Assembly: GCF_022829445.1 (NCBI RefSeq) | Contig: NZ_JAKSXY010000011.1 | Coordinates: 1 to 33,577 of the forward strand | Source: Methylobacterium sp. J-068 | GTDB lineage: Bacteria > Pseudomonadota > Alphaproteobacteria > Rhizobiales > Beijerinckiaceae | Direction of reading: 5' to 3' | DNA: 33,577 nucleotides | Part shown: positions 1 to 11,824 of the stretch, in pieces | Position numbering within the stretch: position 1 is the first letter of the stretch | How the letters are laid out: every line of letters starts with the position of its first letter | The notes under the pieces: model-generated | What the model was told of the DNA's origin: nothing | The model's database searches: none | The model's input: only the letters and a program-made list of their open reading frames with translations | Program-made: the position numbers and the translations under genes

Positions 1-117
1 TCTGGTGGTTTGAGCGGTGCGCCCAGAACCCGATCCCATCTCGAACTCGGCCGTTAAACGCACCAGCGCCCATGGTACTGTGTCTCAAGACACGGGAGAG
101 TCGGTCGCCGCCAGACC
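1..117 (+). rRNA. rrf: 5S ribosomal RNA, 5' end just outside the window
   Basis: The sequence matches the alphaproteobacterial 5S rRNA, with the conserved CGAACTCGGCCGTTAAACG block and the loop around GGTACTGTGTCTCAAGAC. The first bases (TCTGGTGG) pair with CCGCCAGA at 108-115 to form helix I. The pairing suggests that only a couple of 5' bases lie before the window. This is the end of an rRNA operon; the 16S and 23S genes would be upstream. Confidence 0.93.
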
Positions 118-165
118 TGCACAGGACAAGACACCAACACACTTCCTCAAACGATCAAACGGTGG

Positions 166-242
<77 letters not shown>

Positions 243-251
243 AATACATCA

Positions 252-289
252 CACACGACCCGCCTCGCCAACGCGAGGCGGGTCGTGTG
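252..289 (+). terminator. hairpin terminator of the rRNA operon
   Basis: A perfect 17-bp inverted repeat (252-268 with 273-289) closes on the 4-nt loop CAAC, 9 nt after the tRNA. It has no strong T tract, but the very stable stem directly behind the last rrn gene fits a terminator. The remaining sequence up to the response regulator start at 525 shows no gene that I can support. Confidence 0.75.
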
Positions 290-524
290 CGTTCAGGCCT
301 CACGAGCCCGTCGGCCCCAGCATCCCCCGGTCCGCCCCCGCCTCGATCGCTGCGCGGCGCCCTTCTCGTCCCCGGACATGACCAAACCGTCATGCGCCCG
401 TCAGGTCCGCGCAACGCGGCGCTTCCTAACGTCCTCCCATGGATCGCGAGGGGAGGGGCGTGGAATGCGGACGGTCGGAGAAGCCTGTTCCCCCCGAACG
501 ACCGAGCCCCTATCACTCGGTTCC

Positions 525-1241
525 ATGCGTCTGCTCATCATCGAGGACGACCGCGAGGCGGTCGCCTATCTGGTCAAGGCCTTTCGCGAGGCCGGCCATG
601 TCCCGGATCAGGCCACGGACGGCCTCGACGGTTATGCCCTGGCCCGCGAGGGCGACTACGACATGCTCATCGTCGACCGGATGCTGCCGAAGCTCGACGG
701 TCTCTCGCTGATCCGCGCCCTGCGGGAGCAATCGGTGACCACCCCCGTCCTCATCCTCTCCGCCCTCGGCCAGGTCGACGACCGGGTGAAGGGGCTCCGG
801 GCGGGCGGCGACGATTACCTGCCCAAACCCTACGCCTTTTCCGAACTGCTCGCCCGCGCCGAGGTGCTGGCGCGCCGCCGTGCCGCGCCGAGCGGAACCC
901 CCGAGGCCACCCTCTATCGCATCGGCGACCTCGAACTCGACCGCCTGTCGCACCGCGTCACGCGAGCGGGCCACGAGATCGCGCTCCAACCGCGCGAATT
1001 CCGGCTGCTCGAATACCTGATGCGCCATGGCGGTCAGGTGGTGACCCGCACGATGCTGCTCGAACACGTCTGGGATTATCATTTCGACCCGCAGACCAAC
1101 GTCATCGACGTCCACGTCTCCCGCCTGCGCGCCAAGATCGACAAGGATTTCGAGAACCCGATCATCCACACCGTGCGCGGCACCGGCTACGTGCTCCGGC
1201 TGGACGAGGCGCGCGGCCAAGGTCACGGTCACGTGCCGTGA
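525..1241 (+). CDS. OmpR/PhoB-family response regulator
   Basis: This 238-residue protein is the DNA-binding half of a two-component system. An N-terminal receiver domain (about 1-115) has the acidic pair D8-D9, phospho-acceptor D51 in IVDRMLP, S79 and K101 in LPKPY. A C-terminal winged helix (about 135-230) has the typical LQPREFRLLEYLMRHGG and VDVHVSRLRAKID segments. I chose the ATG at 525 because the receiver fold begins there; the open frame continues upstream to 285, but that part looks non-coding. Its stop overlaps the GTG start of the sensor kinase, so the two are translationally coupled. The signal and regulon cannot be read from the sequence; the position before glnE hints at nitrogen or envelope control. 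Confidence 0.93.
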   Translation: MRLLIIEDDREAVAYLVKAFREAGHVPDQATDGLDGYALAREGDYDMLIVDRMLPKLDGLSLIRALREQSVTTPVLILSALGQVDDRVKGLRAGGDDYLPKPYAFSELLARAEVLARRRAAPSGTPEATLYRIGDLELDRLSHRVTRAGHEIALQPREFRLLEYLMRHGGQVVTRTMLLEHVWDYHFDPQTNVIDVHVSRLRAKIDKDFENPIIHTVRGTGYVLRLDEARGQGHGHVP

Positions 1242-2647
1242 GTTCGAGCGACGACGCGCCGGCGGGCCGGCTCGGCAACCTGTTCCGCACCACCGCCTTC
1301 AAGCTCTCCGTCGCTTACCTCGCGGTGTTCGCGACCTTCGCGCTCCTGGCGCTCGGCTACGTCGCCTGGAACGCGAGCCGGGTCCTCGACGACCAGATGA
1401 TCTCGACCATCGAGGCCGAGATCAACGGCCTCTCGGAGCAGTACAAGGTCGGGGGCCTGCGCCGGCTGATCTCGGCCGTGGAACGACGCGCCGGCGAACC
1501 GGGCGCCTCGCTCTACCTCGTCACCAACGCGGCCGGCGAACGGCTCGTCGGCAACATCGCGGCCCTGCCCACGGGCCTCATCGTCGATCCCGGCCAGACC
1601 GAGGCCGATTATGCCCGGAACGGGGAATCCCGGAACCTCGACCATCGCGCCATCATGCAGATCTTCGTCCTGCCGGGCGGGTTTCGCCTGCTCGTCGGAC
1701 GCGACGTGGAGGAGCGCGACCGGTTGCGCTCGGTGATCGGACGGACCTTCGGCTCGTCGGTGGGATTGGTCGTGCTCCTCGGCGTCGTCGGTGCCTGGTT
1801 CATCGCGACCCGGGTCCTCAAGCGCGTCGACGCGATGACCGAGACCACGCGCCGGATCATGGCCGGGGACCTCGATGGGCGCCTGGCCGTCGCGGGAAAC
1901 GGCGACGAACTCGACCGCCTCGCGCGCAACCTCAACGCGATGCTGGAACGCATCGGCGAATTGATGCGCGGCCTGCGCGACGTTTCCGACAACATCGCCC
2001 ACGATCTCAAGACCCCGCTGACGCGCCTGCGCAATCGCGCCGAGGAGGCGCTTCGCACCGCCGACTCACCGGATGATCTGCGCACCGCCATGGAGGGCGT
2101 GATCGAGGAGAGCGATGGCCTGATCCGGGTCTTCAACGCGCTCCTGATGATCGCACGCCTCGAGGGGGTGGACGCGGGTGCGGATTTCCAGGTCTTCGAC
2201 GTCGGCGCGGTGGTCCACGCCGTGGCCGAGCTCTACGAGCCCCTGGCCGCCGAGCAGGACCTGACCCTCACCGTCCTGGCCGAGGGTGAACCGCTGATGA
2301 TGCGGGGCAATCGCGAACTGGTCGGGCAGGCGCTCGCGAATCTCGTCGACAACGCCGTCAAGTATGGCGGGTCGCGGGGGACGATCCGTCTGGCCGCCGC
2401 GCGGATCGGCGAGACCATCCGCCTGAACGTCGCCGATTCCGGGGCCGGCATTCCCGCCGAGGCACGCAGCCGCGTGCTCGATCGCTTCGTTCGTTTGGAG
2501 GAGGCGCGGTCCCGGCCGGGCTTCGGCCTCGGCTTGAGCCTCGTGAACGCGGTGGTGCGCCTCCATCAGGGGACCCTCTCTCTCGAAGACCATGCCCCCG
2601 GACTCTCCGTCGTGATAATCCTGCCAGCGGGTGTACCCGGGGAGTAA
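1238..2647 (+). CDS. membrane sensor histidine kinase paired with the upstream regulator
   Basis: This 469-residue kinase starts at a GTG that overlaps the regulator's stop codon (GTGA). It has two membrane helices (about 16-38 and 170-190) flanking a periplasmic sensor of roughly 130 residues. A HAMP linker follows (around RVDAMTETTRRIMAGDLDG), then a HisKA domain with phospho-acceptor H255 in NIAHDLKTPLTRLRNR. The HATPase domain has N box NLVDNAVKYG, G1 DSGAGIP and G2 GLGLSLVNAV. All motifs needed for autophosphorylation are present. The periplasmic sensor is not one I recognise. The stop codon lies 3 nt before the glnE start, so the three genes are probably one transcript. Confidence 0.92.
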   Translation: MSSSDDAPAGRLGNLFRTTAFKLSVAYLAVFATFALLALGYVAWNASRVLDDQMISTIEAEINGLSEQYKVGGLRRLISAVERRAGEPGASLYLVTNAAGERLVGNIAALPTGLIVDPGQTEADYARNGESRNLDHRAIMQIFVLPGGFRLLVGRDVEERDRLRSVIGRTFGSSVGLVVLLGVVGAWFIATRVLKRVDAMTETTRRIMAGDLDGRLAVAGNGDELDRLARNLNAMLERIGELMRGLRDVSDNIAHDLKTPLTRLRNRAEEALRTADSPDDLRTAMEGVIEESDGLIRVFNALLMIARLEGVDAGADFQVFDVGAVVHAVAELYEPLAAEQDLTLTVLAEGEPLMMRGNRELVGQALANLVDNAVKYGGSRGTIRLAAARIGETIRLNVADSGAGIPAEARSRVLDRFVRLEEARSRPGFGLGLSLVNAVVRLHQGTLSLEDHAPGLSVVIILPAGVPGE

Positions 2648-2650
2648 GGC

Positions 2651-5575
2651 ATGGTGCAGGGCGGCAGCACGCGAAACGGCAGCCTTCGCGCGCGCCTCTC
2701 GGCCGCGCCGGTCCTGTCCGATCCCGAGGGCGCAGCCGCCCGCCTGCATGACATCGGCTCGGACCTGCCCGACGGGTTTCTGGACGAGCGGGTGCGGGCC
2801 CTGCTCCTCGGGCTCGCCGATCATTCCCCCTTCCTCTGGCAACTGGTGGCGCGCGAGCCGGCGCGGCTCGTCGCCCTGATCGATGCGGAGCCCGAGGCGG
2901 CGCATGCCGCGATCGTCGCCCGGCAGCGCAAGGCGGGGCGGGAGGCCGACCACGAGGACATCGCGAAAAACCTACGGCGCAACCGGGCCGAGCACGCACT
3001 GCTCGTGGCGCTCGCCGATATCGGTGGCCTCTGGCCGCTCGCGACGGTGACGGCCGCGCTCTCCGACTTCGCCGATGCCTCGGTCGGCGCCGCCGCCGAC
3101 GCGATGCTGCTCCAGGCCGCGGCCGCGGGCCGGTTTCTGCCGCGCGACCCGGACGATCCGCAGGCCGCGTCCGGGCTCGTGGTGCTGGCGCTCGGCAAGC
3201 ACGGTGCGGGAGAGCTGAATTATTCCAGCGACATCGACCTCGTCGTCTTCTTCGATCCCGAAGCCGCGCCGCTGAAGGCCGAGCTTCCGGCGACGCCGTT
3301 CTTCACCAAGCTGGCGCAGGGGATGGCGAAGCTTCTGCAGGAGCGCACAGCGGACGGCTACGTCCACCGGGTCGATTACCGGCTGCGGCCCGACCCGGGC
3401 TCGACGCCGGCGGCACTGTCGCTCAATGCCGCCTACGTCTATTACGAGAACCTCGGCCAGAACTGGGAACGGGCGGCCTACATCAAGGCACGCGCCATCT
3501 CGGGCGACATTCCGGCGGGCGAAGCTTTCCTCGCCAATCTCCGGCCCTTCGTCTGGCGCAAGTACTTCGACTTCGCCTCCATCGCCGACGTGCACGCGAT
3601 GAAGCGCCAGATCCACGCGGTGCGCGGCCACGACACGATCGCGGTGGCGGGCCACGACATCAAGCTCGGGCGGGGCGGCATCCGCGAGATCGAGTTCTTC
3701 GTCCAGACGCAGCAACTCGTCTTCGGCGGACGCCGGCCGGAACTGCGCGGTCGCCGCACCGTCGCGATGCTCGAGGGCCTGACGCAGGATGGCTGGATCG
3801 ATGCGGCGGCCCGCGACGATCTCACGGCGGCCTATGATTTCCTGCGCACGATCGAGCATCGCCTGCAGATGCTGCGCGACGAGCAGACCCAGCGCCTGCC
3901 TCACGAACCGGAGGACCTCGAACGCTTCGCGCGCTTCGCGGGTTTCGTGGACCGGAGCGCCTTCGAATCCGCGCTCCTCCACCATGCCCGGCGCGTGCAG
4001 GGCCATTACGCCCTGCTGTTCGAGGCGGAGCCGGACCTCTCCTCCGATGTCGGCGACCTCGTCTTCAGTGGTACGGGCGACGATCCGGCCACCCTCGGGA
4101 CCCTGCGCAAGCTCGGATTCCGTGAGCCCGAACGCGCGGTGGAGACGGTGCGCGGCTGGCATTTCGGCCGCCGCCCCGCCGTGCGCACGCCGCGCGCGCG
4201 GGAGGTTCTGACCGAACTCGTTCCCGCGCTGATGCAGGCGCTCGGCGGCACGGCTCATCCCGATGCGGCCCTCGACACCCTCGACCGGGCCTTCGGCCGG
4301 ATGCCGGCGGCCCTCGAACTCCTCACCATCCTGCGCTCGAACGAGCGGCTGCGTCTGCTCTTCGCCGATCTGCTCGGCACCGCGCCGCGTCTCGCCGAGA
4401 CCGTGGCCTTCAGCCCGCACGTGCTAGACGCGGTGATCGACCGGGATTTCGCCGACACGGCCACGGATGCCGAAGGTCTCGCCGCGCAGTTCCGTGCCCG
4501 CCTCGGACAACCCACCGACCACGAGGACTTCCTCGACCGGAGTCGGGACGCCGCGCGCCAGTTGCGCTTCCTCACGGGCGCGCGCCTGCTCTCGGGCATC
4601 CTCTCGCCCGCCGAGGCCGGCCGCGCCTTCGCGGGCATCGCCGATGCGGTGGTCGCCGTCACGGTCGAGCGGGTCGCGGCGGCGTTCTTCGCCGAGCATG
4701 GCGCCGTACCCGGCGGGCGCTTCGCGGTCCTGGCGCTGGGACGTCTCGGGGCGCGGCAATTGACGGCGGATTCCGATCTGGACCTCGTGCTGGTCTATGA
4801 TTTCCATGCCGCCGACCGCATGAGCGCCGGCCCGAAGCCTCTCGACGCGGCGGTGGCCTATAACCGTCTGGCGCAACGCATCGTCGCGGCGCTCACCGTA
4901 CCGACCCGGCGCGGGCATCTCTACGAGGTGGACCTGCGCCTGCGCCCCGGCGGGGACCAGGGGCCGGTGGCGGTACAGTGGCGCGGGTTCCGGACGTATC
5001 AAGCCGAGGAGGCGGAGCCCTGGGAGCACATGGCCCTGACCCGCGCGCGCGTCGTCGCCGGGGAGCCGAGTCTGGCCGTGGACCTGGCCGACGCGGTGCG
5101 GGCCGTCGTGCGCCGCGCCAGGGCGCCGGCCGAAATCTACGCGGCCGTCCGGGAGATGCGTCTGCTGGTGGAGCGGGAGAAGGGGTTTCGCGGTCCCCTC
5201 GATCTCAAGCTCGCGCCCGGCGGCCTGCTCGACCTCGATTTCCTCGCGCAGGCGCTGGTGCTCGCACACGCCCACCGCTGCCCCGATCTCGTGGGGCTCG
5301 ATGCCTGCGCGGTCTTCGCGCGCGGCGCCGACCATGCGCTCCTCGGCAAGGCCGAAGCCGACAGCCTCTCGGAGACCTACCGGCGCTTCGACGCGGTGTT
5401 GCACTGGCAGCGGCTGATGGTGGAGGGCGATCCCGCCGAGGCGTCGCCCGTCGCCCTGTCCCGCCTCGCCGTCGCCATGGGGGCCCCCGATGCCGAACGG
5501 CTGGTCTCGGAACTCGATGAGCAGCGCATGGGGGTGCGGACGCTCTTCGTCGCCCTGCTGACGGATCGTCTGTAA
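2651..5575 (+). CDS. glnE: bifunctional glutamine synthetase adenylyltransferase/adenylyl-removing enzyme
   Basis: GlnE attaches AMP to glutamine synthetase and removes it again, under control of PII and glutamine. The 974-residue length is normal for the family. Two nucleotidyltransferase halves are visible. The N-terminal (de-adenylylating) half has GKHGAGELNYSSDIDL with D194 and D196. The C-terminal (adenylylating) half has GRLGARQLTADSDLDL with D709 and D711. Each is followed by the YEVDLRLRPGG or HRVDYRLRPDPGS strand. The family motif GRGGIREIEFFVQ lies near residue 340. The ATG lies 3 nt after the kinase stop, with a GGGGAG ribosome site inside the kinase's last codons, so GlnE is made from the two-component transcript. 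Confidence 0.96.
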   Translation: MVQGGSTRNGSLRARLSAAPVLSDPEGAAARLHDIGSDLPDGFLDERVRALLLGLADHSPFLWQLVAREPARLVALIDAEPEAAHAAIVARQRKAGREADHEDIAKNLRRNRAEHALLVALADIGGLWPLATVTAALSDFADASVGAAADAMLLQAAAAGRFLPRDPDDPQAASGLVVLALGKHGAGELNYSSDIDLVVFFDPEAAPLKAELPATPFFTKLAQGMAKLLQERTADGYVHRVDYRLRPDPGSTPAALSLNAAYVYYENLGQNWERAAYIKARAISGDIPAGEAFLANLRPFVWRKYFDFASIADVHAMKRQIHAVRGHDTIAVAGHDIKLGRGGIREIEFFVQTQQLVFGGRRPELRGRRTVAMLEGLTQDGWIDAAARDDLTAAYDFLRTIEHRLQMLRDEQTQRLPHEPEDLERFARFAGFVDRSAFESALLHHARRVQGHYALLFEAEPDLSSDVGDLVFSGTGDDPATLGTLRKLGFREPERAVETVRGWHFGRRPAVRTPRAREVLTELVPALMQALGGTAHPDAALDTLDRAFGRMPAALELLTILRSNERLRLLFADLLGTAPRLAETVAFSPHVLDAVIDRDFADTATDAEGLAAQFRARLGQPTDHEDFLDRSRDAARQLRFLTGARLLSGILSPAEAGRAFAGIADAVVAVTVERVAAAFFAEHGAVPGGRFAVLALGRLGARQLTADSDLDLVLVYDFHAADRMSAGPKPLDAAVAYNRLAQRIVAALTVPTRRGHLYEVDLRLRPGGDQGPVAVQWRGFRTYQAEEAEPWEHMALTRARVVAGEPSLAVDLADAVRAVVRRARAPAEIYAAVREMRLLVEREKGFRGPLDLKLAPGGLLDLDFLAQALVLAHAHRCPDLVGLDACAVFARGADHALLGKAEADSLSETYRRFDAVLHWQRLMVEGDPAEASPVALSRLAVAMGAPDAERLVSELDEQRMGVRTLFVALLTDRL

Positions 5576-5577
5576 CC

Positions 5578-5610
5578 CCGTCCGCGTCCCGGCGCCGGAC
5601 GATCGGACGG
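5578..5610. terminator. shared terminator between convergent glnE and the pleC-like gene
   Basis: A nested hairpin lies in the 43-bp gap between two converging genes. The outer stem is CCGTCCG (5578-5584) with CGGACGG (5604-5610); the inner stem is CGTCC (5585-5589) with GGACG (5597-5601). There is no T tract. Its symmetry allows it to work in both directions. Confidence 0.55.
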
Positions 5611-5618
5611 CGACGGGT

Positions 5619-8009
<2,391 letters not shown>

Positions 8010-8065
8010 GGACTAACCCCGCGATTGCGATGAGATCTATTGTGGCGGGCCCGGAAGCCCGCTTC

Positions 8066-8188
8066 GAATCGTATACGATTCAGCACTTCCGCCGGGGGTT
8101 TGTCCACGCGTTTTTTCGCGGCCCGCTTGACTCCGCGACCGAATCGCAAGGCTGGAAAGGGTGCCCAATCGGGCGGAAAACCTGATTC
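8066..8188 (-). promoter_or_regulatory. GANTC-rich leader of the pleC-like gene with a 16-bp palindrome
   Basis: Five GANTC sites (the CcrM methyltransferase target) lie in 123 bp: 8066-8070, 8077-8081, 8129-8133, 8141-8145 and 8184-8188. The first two form the arms of the perfect palindrome GAATCGTATACGATTC at 8066-8081. Between it and the start codon is a GC hairpin (GCGGGC 8045-8050 with GCCCGC 8057-8062). The 182-bp gap separates pepN from the pleC-like gene on the minus strand and probably holds the latter's promoter. No convincing -35/-10 pair could be fixed. Confidence 0.55.
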
Positions 8189-8191
8189 GCA

Positions 8192-10834
8192 TCAAGGGTT
8201 TGTCGAGCCGGCAAGGGTCCGCGCGAGGATGTCTCCGACATCCCGTGACAGCCCTGCAACACCGCGAATTTCCGTGAGTGATGATTTTGCACGCTCGCGC
8301 CGCCCCGGCTCCAGCATCCGCCACGATCCGAACGCCGTCAGCAGGCGCGCGGCGACCTGCGGGTTCGTCCGGTCGAGCGCCAGGACGGTCTCCGCCACGA
8401 GGGCGTAGCCGGCGCCGTCGAGGCGGTTGAACTGGGTCGGGTTGCCCATGCTGAAGCTGCCGATGAGGGCACGCACCCGGTTCGGATTGGTCATCGAGAA
8501 GGTCGGATGGGCCTGGAGGTCGCGGATGCGATCGAGCGTGCCCGCCTCGGAAATCCCGGCCTGGATCGCCAGCCACTTGTCGAGGACGAGGGGTTCGGCC
8601 CGGTAGGTCTCGGCGAAGCGCGCGAGGGCCTCCTCACGGGCCGGACCGGGCGTCTGGGCCAGGACCGCGAGGGCCGCCAGACGGTCCGTCATCGTCGTGG
8701 CCGTCGCCATCTGGGTGCCGGCCAGCGCGCTTCCCGCCGCCGGGTCCGCGGCCGCGAGAAGGTCGAGGGCCGCGTTGCGCAGAGCCCGGCGTCCGGCCGC
8801 CTCGGCATCCGGCCGGAAGGGCGTGTCGGGCGCATCCGCCAGGGCCTCGCGCAGGCGATGGAGCCGGTCCGCGAGACCGGAGCCGAGTTGCCGGCGCAGG
8901 GCGTGGCGGGCCGCGTGGATGGCGTCGGGATCGATCTCCGAGCCGATCTCGTTGGCGACGTCCGCCTCGCTCGGCAGGGCCAGGACCAGGGCGGCGAAGG
9001 CGGGGTCGACGAGCGCCTCGCCGTCGAGGAAGGCGCCGAGCGCCGTCGTGAACGGCCGTGCCGCCGCCTCCGGCAGGGCGCCCGAGCGCGTCCCCTGGAC
9101 GAGGAGCCGCATCGCGACGCTCTGCGCGGCCTGCCAACGGTTGAACGCGTCGGTGTCGTGGCGCAGCAGGGCGAGGCGATCCGCGTCCGTCAGCTCCATC
9201 TCGATGCGGACGGGCGCCGAGAAGCCGCGGAACAGCGAGGGCACGGGCGGCGCGGACACGTCGGTGAAGGTCAGGGTGTCGTCGGGCGCGTCGAGCACGA
9301 ACACGCCGTCCCGGACCCGGTCGCTATGGGCGTCGGCGAGCGGACCCCCGGCGCCCACGAGGCCGAGGCTCACGGGGATCACCAGGGGCGGGGCGTCCGG
9401 CGCACCCGGCAGGCTCTGGCGGAAGCTCAGCCGATAGCTCCGGGCCTGCGCGTCGTAGACGCCCTGCACGGCGACGCGGGGCGTGCCCGGCCGCTCGTAC
9501 CAGCGCGCGAAGGCGTCGAGGTTCCGGCCCGACGTGGCCGCGAAGGCGGCGAGGAAATCCTCCACCGTGGCGGCCCGGCCGTCGTTGTCGGCAAAGTACC
9601 GGTCCATCCCAGCCCGGAAGGCGGGCGCGCCGAGGAGCGTGCGCAGCATCCGCACGATCTCGGCGCCCTTCTCGTAGACGGTGGCCGTGTAGAAGTTGTT
9701 GATCTCGGCATATTGCCGGGGCCGCACCGGGTGGGCGAGGGGGCCGGCATCCTCCGGGAACTGACGGGCGCGCAAGGTCCGGACCTCGCCGATGCGGTGC
9801 ACGGCGCGCGAGCGCATGTCGGAGGAGAATTCCTGGTCGCGGAAGACCGTCAGCCCCTCCTTGAGGCAGAGCTGGAACCAATCCCGGCAGGTGATGCGGT
9901 TGCCCGTCCAGTTGTGAAAATACTCGTGCGCGATGATGGCCTCGATCGCCGCGTAATCGGCATCCGTCGCCGTCTCGGGCGAGGCGAGCACGTAGCGGTC
10001 GTTGAAGATGTTGAGACCCTTGTTCTCCATCGCGCCCATGTTGAAATCCGACACCGCGACGACGTTGAACACGTCGAGGTCGTAGGCGCGGCCGAAGGCG
10101 GTCTCGTCCCAGGTCATCGAGCGGGCGATGGCATCCAGCGCGTAGTCCGCCCGTCCGGCCTTGCCGGGCTCGACATAGACGGCGAGCTCGACCGCACGGC
10201 CCTCGCTGGTGGTGAAGCCGCGCCGGACATGGTCGAGGCGTCCGCCGACCAGGGCGAAGAGATAGGCAGGCTTCGGGTGCGGATCGTGCCAGACCGCATA
10301 GTGGCGTCCGGGCCCGGCCGCGCCGGCCTGCCCCGGATTGCCGTTGCCGAGGAGCACCGGCGCCTCCGCGCGATCCGCCTCGATGCGGGTGGTGTAGACC
10401 GCCATCACGTCGGGACGGTCGAGGAAGTAGGTGATCCGCCGGAAGCCGTCGGCCTCGCACTGGGTGCAGTAGACGCCGTTCGAGCGGTAGAGCCCCATCA
10501 GCTTGGTGTTGGCCGTCGGATCGATCTCGGTCTCGATGGTCAGCCGGAAGGGAGCGGCCGGCGGGTTCGGCAGGGTCAGCGCCGACGGCGTCGCCGTATA
10601 GGCCTCGGCCGCCAGGGGCACCCCGTCGAGGGCGAGTCCCACGAGGGCGAGGTCGTCCCCGTCGAGGACCAGGGGGGCGCCGGCGCGCCCGGCCGGATTG
10701 GGCGCCAGGGTGAGTTCCGCCCGGACGCGCGTGGCGGTCGGATGCAGCGACACGTCGAGCGCCACGGTGCCGATCAGATAATCGCTCGGGCGGTAATCCT
10801 CCAGGCGGATCATGATCGGTGTCTCGGTGCGCAT
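8192..10834 (-). CDS. pepN: aminopeptidase N (M1 zinc metallopeptidase)
   Basis: This cytosolic enzyme removes N-terminal residues from peptides, a late step in protein turnover. The 880-residue length is close to E. coli PepN (870). The exopeptidase motif GAMEN occurs in [13 protein letters not shown]. The zinc site HEYFH is at 303-307 with the third ligand E326 in LKEGLT, giving the HExxH-18-E spacing of M1. I chose the ATG at 10834 because it is followed by [20 protein letters not shown], typical of the family start, and is preceded by GAGAGGG. The open frame extends further upstream to 10948, but that part is basic and repetitive and looks non-coding. It is divergent from gloA and ends 182 bp before the pleC-like gene. 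Confidence 0.96.
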   Translation of the reverse strand: MRTETPIMIRLEDYRPSDYLIGTVALDVSLHPTATRVRAELTLAPNPAGRAGAPLVLDGDDLALVGLALDGVPLAAEAYTATPSALTLPNPPAAPFRLTIETEIDPTANTKLMGLYRSNGVYCTQCEADGFRRITYFLDRPDVMAVYTTRIEADRAEAPVLLGNGNPGQAGAAGPGRHYAVWHDPHPKPAYLFALVGGRLDHVRRGFTTSEGRAVELAVYVEPGKAGRADYALDAIARSMTWDETAFGRAYDLDVFNVVAVSDFNMGAMENKGLNIFNDRYVLASPETATDADYAAIEAIIAHEYFHNWTGNRITCRDWFQLCLKEGLTVFRDQEFSSDMRSRAVHRIGEVRTLRARQFPEDAGPLAHPVRPRQYAEINNFYTATVYEKGAEIVRMLRTLLGAPAFRAGMDRYFADNDGRAATVEDFLAAFAATSGRNLDAFARWYERPGTPRVAVQGVYDAQARSYRLSFRQSLPGAPDAPPLVIPVSLGLVGAGGPLADAHSDRVRDGVFVLDAPDDTLTFTDVSAPPVPSLFRGFSAPVRIEMELTDADRLALLRHDTDAFNRWQAAQSVAMRLLVQGTRSGALPEAAARPFTTALGAFLDGEALVDPAFAALVLALPSEADVANEIGSEIDPDAIHAARHALRRQLGSGLADRLHRLREALADAPDTPFRPDAEAAGRRALRNAALDLLAAADPAAGSALAGTQMATATTMTDRLAALAVLAQTPGPAREEALARFAETYRAEPLVLDKWLAIQAGISEAGTLDRIRDLQAHPTFSMTNPNRVRALIGSFSMGNPTQFNRLDGAGYALVAETVLALDRTNPQVAARLLTAFGSWRMLEPGRRERAKSSLTEIRGVAGLSRDVGDILARTLAGSTNP

Positions 10835-10908
10835 CAGGGGCCCTCTCGCTGAAGGCGCCAGTTTGCGGGGCCGGCGGCGGCGACGCAACGCACATGCGCC
10901 CCGCCTCG

Positions 10909-10938
10909 TTGACGCGCGCCGACGCCGGGCCACATAGG
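10909..10938 (+). promoter_or_regulatory. possible sigma-70-type promoter of gloA
   Basis: TTGACG at 10909-10914 is followed after 18 nt by CATAGG at 10933-10938, about 28 nt before the gloA start. The -35 box is good and the -10 box is weak, as is common in GC-rich alphaproteobacteria. This is inference from pattern alone. Confidence 0.35.
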
Positions 10939-10965
10939 CGCCATCCAACGGAGAGCACCCACCCC

Positions 10966-11406
10966 ATGCGTTTCCTGCACACCATGGTCCGCGTCGCGGA
11001 TCTCGACCGGGCCCTCGACTTCTACGTGAACACCTTCGGGCTCCAGGAGGTGCGCCGGGTCGACAACGAGAAGGGCCGCTTCACCCTGGTCTTCCTCGCG
11101 GCGCCCGACGATGCCCCCACCGCCCGCGAGACCCAGGCGCCCGTGATCGAGCTGACCCACAACTGGGATCCCGAAACCTATTCGGGCGGCCGCAACTTCG
11201 GCCACCTCGCCTACGAGGTCGACGACATCTACGCCTTCTGCGCCAGGCTGCAGGCGGCCGGCGTCACGATCAACCGCCCCCCGCGCGACGGCAACATGGC
11301 CTTCGTGAAGTCCCCGGACGGCATCTCGATCGAGCTTCTCCAGAAGGGGCCCGCCAAGCCGCCGCAGGAGCCCTGGAGCTCGATGGAGAATACCGGCTCC
11401 TGGTAG
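10966..11406 (+). CDS. gloA: glyoxalase I (lactoylglutathione lyase)
   Basis: GloA converts the hemithioacetal of methylglyoxal and glutathione to S-lactoylglutathione, detoxifying methylglyoxal. The 146-residue protein has the two-module VOC fold and starts [20 protein letters not shown], closely resembling E. coli GloA. The four metal ligands are present as H5, E62 (PVIELTHNW), H80 (FGHLAYEV) and E123 (ISIELLQ), matching H5, E56, H74 and E122 of E. coli. No glyoxalase II gene is adjacent. It is transcribed away from pepN and ends at a hairpin shared with the converging small gene. Confidence 0.95.
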   Translation: MRFLHTMVRVADLDRALDFYVNTFGLQEVRRVDNEKGRFTLVFLAAPDDAPTARETQAPVIELTHNWDPETYSGGRNFGHLAYEVDDIYAFCARLQAAGVTINRPPRDGNMAFVKSPDGISIELLQKGPAKPPQEPWSSMENTGSW

Positions 11407-11414
11407 GCCACAAC

Positions 11415-11440
11415 GTCCCCGGCGCGGCGCCGTCGGGGAC
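11415..11440. terminator. hairpin between convergent gloA and the 57-residue gene
   Basis: GTCCCCG (11415-11421) pairs with CGGGGAC (11434-11440), 8 nt behind the gloA stop. A second GC hairpin, GGCCGCC (11458-11464) with GGCGGCC (11480-11486), follows before the stop of the minus-strand gene. Neither has a T tract. Confidence 0.5.
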
Positions 11441-11493
11441 CTGTCACGATCCCGAGAGGCCGCCCCCGCGCTGCGCGAGGCGGCCCCTCGCCG

Positions 11494-11667
11494 TCAGGCA
11501 CCCGGCTCGGGCGTCGGCGTGATGCCGAGCTGGCTGAGCTTGGCCGCCACGCTCTCGATCGGCCGGCGCAGCTTCAGACTCATCACCGAGACCGGGATGC
11601 CCTCGCGGGCCATCGCGGTGAGTTGCCGGACGGATTCGAGCGTCCAGTCCGTGTCGTTCGTCGCCAT
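11494..11667 (-). CDS. 57-residue GcrA-like/SANT-like helix-turn-helix protein
   Basis: A small protein starting MATNDTDWTLESVRQLTAM behind an excellent ribosome site (AGGAGGAAGCG then ATG), which fixes the start. The pattern WT-x-E-x-V-x-x-L then EGI, then a second amphipathic helix and VAAKLSQLGI closely follows the N-terminal DNA-binding domain of the alphaproteobacterial regulator GcrA (WTDERVELL, EGLSASQIA, VIGKVHRLGL in my recollection). The C-terminal part of GcrA that contacts sigma-70 is absent. It may be a stand-alone DNA-binding protein or merely share the fold; no function is assigned. It converges on gloA and is divergent from rnpB. Confidence 0.75.
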   Translation of the reverse strand: MATNDTDWTLESVRQLTAMAREGIPVSVMSLKLRRPIESVAAKLSQLGITPTPEPGA

Positions 11668-11824
11668 CGCTTCCTCCTGATCCGTGCTCCCGATCCTTGC
11701 GACGGCGGGCGTGAGGCTCACGCACGCCGTGTCCCGCAGGTGGCGCGGCCCGGAGGGCGGGCAAGCCGCCGGCCCAAAATCTCGGCATGCCGCATCGAGC
11801 GCCATCGTTCCGGAGGCCTGGCCC

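Noticed and set aside
8109..8120. T run flanked by CGCG as a terminator for pepN
   Set aside because: pepN is read on the minus strand, where the run becomes A residues, so it cannot act as an intrinsic terminator for it.
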